Shown: piece by piece, positions 62,798 to 64,000 of the stretch
Layout: every line of letters starts with the position of its first letter
Position numbering within the stretch: the stretch's first letter is position 1
NCBI GenBank assembly: GCA_002914805.1
Contig: JXTB01000066.1
Span: forward strand, 554,416 to 618,415
Direction: 5' to 3'
Source of the DNA: Parasponia andersonii
Taxonomy: Eukaryota; Streptophyta; Magnoliopsida; Rosales; Cannabaceae
Length of the DNA: 64,000 nucleotides
Position numbers and translations under genes: made by a program
Notes under the pieces: model-generated
Told to the model about the DNA's origin: nothing
Database searches by the model: none
Seen by the model: the letters and a program-made list of their open reading frames with translations, nothing else

Positions 62798-64000
62798 CTC
62801 CGCTGGAGGATTAGGTGACTAACAGATATGAGTCCAGGTTTTGAAGCTCAATTTCTTTTCCCACCGAGAATTTTTTGCTGTGCCTTTGGTTCTATAAGAA
62901 AAACGACAATCTGCATTTGTTGTATGCTTAGCCTCCATACCTCTTCAGATGTACCCTGCATCAAATTGTGACACACTTGTACATTCGGAACAAAATTTAT
63001 TCGTCGTTGTTATAGGTGTCATCATAGGTCATTAATATTTGTTCTGCTTGTAAAACATAATATGGTTAGTGTTTCCACAAAGATACATTCTTTCCAAGTA
63101 TCTACATTATAAAAGCCAATTCTCTCTTTCTTATCTCTATATTCTCATCCTAAATTTTTGATACACTCTTTACTCGTCATTCTTAAGCTTCTAACTTTCT
63201 GTCACCATCATTGCCAGCCCCAAAACCAGATGGAATTATGGGTGGTGGACCCTATTTACTAGCTACTTTGATAAGAAGCACGGGGATGGCCATCAACATC
63301 AAAGCCAACTTCAAAATTTGGATGGTTTCTTGGGATGGACCAAGTTACCAGCTAACCTATTGAAAGCTATGCTGCTTAAAATTACTTATTCATGTGGTTT
63401 TTCTTTCCCTGGTAGGGCCGGCAAGGTGGGAAAATCCCGTATCCATTTTGGAAATGTGGTCATGGTGTTGGTTTCTCCATCAATGACATAACATGCTTTT
63501 GTTCATTTGTTTAATGTTTTTTTTTTTTATCTTCATTTTTGGGGTTTCCATTTGTCTTGGATAAGTGTTCAAGAGTAAGCTTGGCCGTCATTGTTTTGTT
63601 GGGTAGTCTTTTTGTTCTTTTTCCCCAGCCTGCAACATTAGAAATTGGGATGATTGCTTTGTGGTTTGGTCTTTCTCTTCGGAACCAGTCTTCCAAATTG
63701 TTTGTTTCTTTTGCTTCTCTTTTTCTATGCCTTTCTCTGCAACAAGCAACCCAATTTCAAGCTTTGTCTACATATTGGTATGTGTGTATACATTCCTATA
63801 ACAACTGGCATTGTTTTTTCCTTTATGTCGTCTTAAATTTTTGCCATAGAAGGGAAAATTTTGCTGGAGAATGGGAATGAAAGAAAGTTGCTCAAAGTGG
63901 AATTTGTTTTGAATCATGATTTTGGAAGTAGTGGCATATTGCCGTTTTGTGTTTATAAAGGAAAATGCAAATAAATAATTAAACAAAAAGTAAAATGTAA
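62798..64000. other. kinase 3' UTR and intergenic DNA
   Basis: The probable 3' UTR runs to about 63050. The rest shows only short T-rich ORFs without recognisable domains. No gene called. Confidence 0.5.

Noticed and set aside
63539-63880. Hydrophobic ORFs at the right edge
   Set aside because: T-rich DNA naturally gives Phe/Leu-rich frames; no family likeness and no ATG-centred conservation.

Overview
The window is nuclear DNA of a eudicot plant. It is AT-rich, its genes have many short exons with GT-AG introns, two proteins start with plastid-targeting leaders, and it carries plant repeat families (hAT elements with a BED finger, MITEs, copia- and gypsy-type LTRs). I could assemble seven complete protein-coding genes exon by exon; every model closes in frame.

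Layout. 1-4250: an LTR-like repeat abutting a truncated hAT transposon. 4250-6045: a MITE-like element, then the promoter of a REVEILLE-clade (RVE3/5/6) MYB gene (6046-9431, +). Convergent to it is a plastid DUF2358/NTF2-like gene (10663-13407, -), followed on the same strand by a sphingoid-base/diacylglycerol-type lipid kinase, LCBK2-like (14347-17731, -), and plastid ribosomal protein L5 (19212-21753, -). 21.8-32.1 kb has no gene I can support and is full of repeats: inverted and tandem noncoding repeats, a copia-type solo LTR with a 5-bp target duplication, a degraded LTR-like block and a MITE. Next come a CBE1-like eIF4E-binding protein (32925-39578, +), a second repeat block (LTR-like repeat in inverted orientation, a gypsy-type solo LTR with its own 5-bp duplication, a satellite-like array, a MITE), the CAAX protease STE24 (47159-53938, +), 6 kb of AT-rich intergenic DNA with a degenerate hAT-like element, and a membrane-anchored receptor-like kinase (60299-62797, +).

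The genes are housekeeping or regulatory and do not form one pathway. Their order is the informative part. From memory, the Arabidopsis homologues of five of them sit together at At4g01280-At4g01330 and the other two at At2g46090-At2g46100. This window would therefore show the unfractionated ancestral order. The best local oddity is a perfect tandem duplication of exon 2 in the lipid kinase gene. Using both copies would shift the frame, so the copies must be used one at a time. I found no new enzyme system, CRISPR, rRNA or tRNA gene. Long homopolymer runs may place a few coordinates one base off.
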